Origin: an uncultured Prevotella sp.
GTDB taxonomy: Bacteria; Bacteroidota; Bacteroidia; Bacteroidales; Bacteroidaceae
Length of the DNA: 64,000 bases
Direction: 5' to 3'
Assembly: GCA_900540375.1 (NCBI GenBank)
Contig: UQFS01000012.1
Coordinates: forward strand, 24,597-88,596
This document shows positions 60,983-64,000 of this stretch, piece by piece; the stretch's first letter is position 1, and every line of letters begins with the position of its first letter. A program made the translations under genes and the position numbers. Under the pieces are notes generated by a model. That model was not told where the DNA came from. It did not search any database and saw nothing but the letters and a program-made list of their open reading frames with translations.

Positions 60983-62545
60983 ATGAAAAAGAATATATTC
61001 TATAGCCTGATGCTCCTACTCGTGGCCTTTGTGAGCGGATGCTCTGACCGTCTCGATATTCCCAAGAACGGCAACATAGGCGGTATGGACGATTTCTATC
61101 AGACCGACCAGGAAGTCGACGAGGCCTTGGCCACACTCTATGTGGGCCTGAAGTCCAACTACTATAACTGGTGGTTTGTCAAGAACTCTCTCGCCGATGA
61201 TGCTTGGGTCGGCGGTGGGTCACGTGGTGACAACGGAGAGTTGGAGAAACTCAACGAGTATCGTTTCGGCGCCGACGAAAGCATGATCCAAGCTTTGTAC
61301 AGTGGGCTCTATACCAATATCTATAATGCCAACCTCATCATCGACAAGACGGATCCCAATACCAGCGAAAAGAAACGCTGCGTGGCTGAGGCTAAGTTTT
61401 GGAGAGCTTTCTGCCATTTCGAACTCGTCACACTGTGGGGTATGGCACCCGTTGTGGATCATCTGCTGCAGCCCAATGAATATCGTCCGGCTAACAGCAC
61501 GCCGGAGCAGTTGTGGGCATGTGTGGAAAAGGATCTTAACGAGGCGATCAGCAGTGATGCGCTACCGTCGAAGACCGACGCAAATGACCAGGCAACCACC
61601 ATCCGTGTCACTAAGGAAGTCGCCGAGGCAATGCTGGGTAAGGCTTATCTCTTCCAAAAGAAATATGCCGAGGCCGCAGACATGCTCAACAGGGTAGTGA
61701 ACAGTGGAAAGTATCAACTCTATCAGGGTGACTATGGCAAGATCGTGCATGTGGCTACCAACAACTGCAGTGAGTCGATGCTTGAGATTCAGATGCGCAA
61801 TGACCCCAGCCAGCAATGGTCGCAACTGACCATGCAGTTCCTGATGATTGGCTGGCGTACCGATCATCTCAACCTTACCGGTAAGGCCGCCTCTGAGATT
61901 GCTACTGGCACCTACGGCTTTATGAATCCTCGTAAAGAGGTCTATGACGCCTTTGTCGCTGACGAGGGTAAGGACGGATACCGACTCAACAGCACCATCC
62001 GCACCTATCAGCAAATGCAGGATTATGGCGTGACCCTGCAGGCCGGTGCTTCTTATTATGGCAATGAGGGCTATTTCAACTGGAAGAACCGTGCGCTCAA
62101 AGAGGACTGCATCACTGATGCTTCCTACTTCCAGGCTTTGCAATACATCGACTTGCGCATCATGCGCTATGCCGAGGTGCTCTTGCTGGCTGCTGAGGCT
62201 AACCTGCAGAAAGGAAATGCAGAGGAGGCTCTCAAAGACATCAATCTGATTCGTACCCGTGCCCGTCTCGCTCCGCTGACTACTGTCACACTCGGCAACA
62301 TCAAAACGGAGAAGCGACTGGAGCTTTGGCTTGAATGCACACGCTATCAAGACCTTGTCAGATGGGGCGATGCAATGAAGGCATTGAGCAAACAAGGTGA
62401 GCAGATTCCTTCCTTGACGGCTAAGGGCGTCAGCTGGGACTTCAAGAACACGGACTATGGCTTCAAGGAGAAAAACATGCTCCTGCCTATCCCATTAAAG
62501 GAGAAAGAACTGAATCCGAATATCAAGCAAAATGTCAATTGGTAA
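60983..62545 (+). CDS. susD: SusD-family glycan-binding lipoprotein
   Basis: 520 residues. A lipoprotein signal peptide ends at FVSGCSD with the lipobox Cys. The N-terminal TPR-like helices include ALATLYVGLKSNYYNWW, RCVAEAKFWRAFCHFELVTLWG and the conserved Pro/Asp-rich bends; the C-terminal RagB/SusD region has YIDLRIMRYAEVLLLAAEANLQKG and ends LNPNIKQNVNW. It is 50 bases after the susC stop. It forms the lid of the SusC transporter on the cell surface. Confidence 0.95.
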   Translation: MKKNIFYSLMLLLVAFVSGCSDRLDIPKNGNIGGMDDFYQTDQEVDEALATLYVGLKSNYYNWWFVKNSLADDAWVGGGSRGDNGELEKLNEYRFGADESMIQALYSGLYTNIYNANLIIDKTDPNTSEKKRCVAEAKFWRAFCHFELVTLWGMAPVVDHLLQPNEYRPANSTPEQLWACVEKDLNEAISSDALPSKTDANDQATTIRVTKEVAEAMLGKAYLFQKKYAEAADMLNRVVNSGKYQLYQGDYGKIVHVATNNCSESMLEIQMRNDPSQQWSQLTMQFLMIGWRTDHLNLTGKAASEIATGTYGFMNPRKEVYDAFVADEGKDGYRLNSTIRTYQQMQDYGVTLQAGASYYGNEGYFNWKNRALKEDCITDASYFQALQYIDLRIMRYAEVLLLAAEANLQKGNAEEALKDINLIRTRARLAPLTTVTLGNIKTEKRLELWLECTRYQDLVRWGDAMKALSKQGEQIPSLTAKGVSWDFKNTDYGFKEKNMLLPIPLKEKELNPNIKQNVNW

Positions 62546-62581
62546 AATCAATAACATATATTCATCAAGAAACATTCCTAA

Positions 62582-63793
<1,212 letters not shown>

Positions 63794-63863
63794 GAGGAAA
63801 TAATTTCCCTTTTCATTCCATGAAGAGTATCCATGAGATCATGTGCTTCTATCATTAAACGAT

Positions 63864-63902
63864 TGAAGGATCCATGCAGGGGTCTCCTGCATGGATCCTT
63901 CA
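63864..63902 (+). terminator. Perfect 17-bp hairpin after the esterase gene
   Basis: TGAAGGATCCATGCAGG (63864-63880) and CCTGCATGGATCCTTCA (63886-63902) are exact reverse complements with loop GGTCT. No T-run follows. It probably ends or stabilises the susCD-esterase transcript. Confidence 0.65.
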
Positions 63903-64000
63903 TGAAGAATTACGATTCTATGAAAATCAAAACGATATTATTTACTAGGGTGTCCAGTTCGTTGTGCCAATTTTAGCTCACTTTTCTGAGCGTCTTGGTT

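Overview
The window reads as a chromosomal segment of a Prevotella/Segatella-type member of the Bacteroidales. The evidence is a SusC/SusD pair with a hybrid two-component regulator, a complex I operon with fused nuoCD and no nuoEFG, DUF5686 and DUF4465 proteins, Prevotella-style C-terminal tails (YNLAGQRV...NGKK), and promoters of the Bacteroidetes type (TTTG, 19-21 bp, TAnnTTTG). I see no rRNA, tRNA, CRISPR array or complete insertion sequence.

Layout. 1-4342 (+): the 3' part of a TonB-dependent receptor, a BtuG-like beta-propeller protein and a DUF4465 protein, resembling a corrinoid-capture locus. 4524-10727 (-): a GH2 beta-galactosidase, an SGNH esterase with a cysteine-rich tandem insertion and a GH36 alpha-galactosidase, a small glycan-degrading set. 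11318-28835 (-): a 19-gene operon of the aryl-polyene/flexirubin type behind a consensus promoter. It holds a ketoreductase, three ketosynthases (two fused to chain-length-factor-like domains), two ACPs, two dehydratases, a thioesterase, two acyltransferases (one fused to a GT2 glycosyltransferase), an O-methyltransferase, a LolA-like carrier, a small membrane transporter, two CrtI-type FAD oxidoreductases and a hydrolase. No aromatic-starter gene, adenylating ligase or MMPL exporter is present. 29070-29200 (+): a promoter-terminator pair that could make a small RNA of about 90 nt. 29472-39871 (+): the nuoA-B-CD-H-I-J-K-L-M-N operon, ending in a strong terminator. 40013-42892: a small ORF, rpe, an ECF-like sigma factor and a CE2-like esterase. 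42989-49061 (-): a DUF5686 outer-membrane protein, then a likely lipid head-group cassette (HAD phosphatase, CDP-alcohol phosphatidyltransferase, ATP-grasp enzyme, nucleotidyltransferase). 49279-53527 (+): a patatin with a C-terminal barrel, a LuxR-type response regulator and a HicAB toxin-antitoxin pair. 53551-63793: a divergent HTCS regulator facing susC-susD-CE1 esterase, the start of a polysaccharide utilization locus, perhaps for xylan.

The most notable material is the polyene-type operon with its two KS-CLF-like fusions, the candidate small RNA, a pair of about 105-bp inverted-repeat elements 40 kb apart, GC-rich repeats that have entered signal-peptide coding sequence, and the cysteine-rich tandem duplication inside an esterase. 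Functions come from motif recognition by eye; no database search was run.
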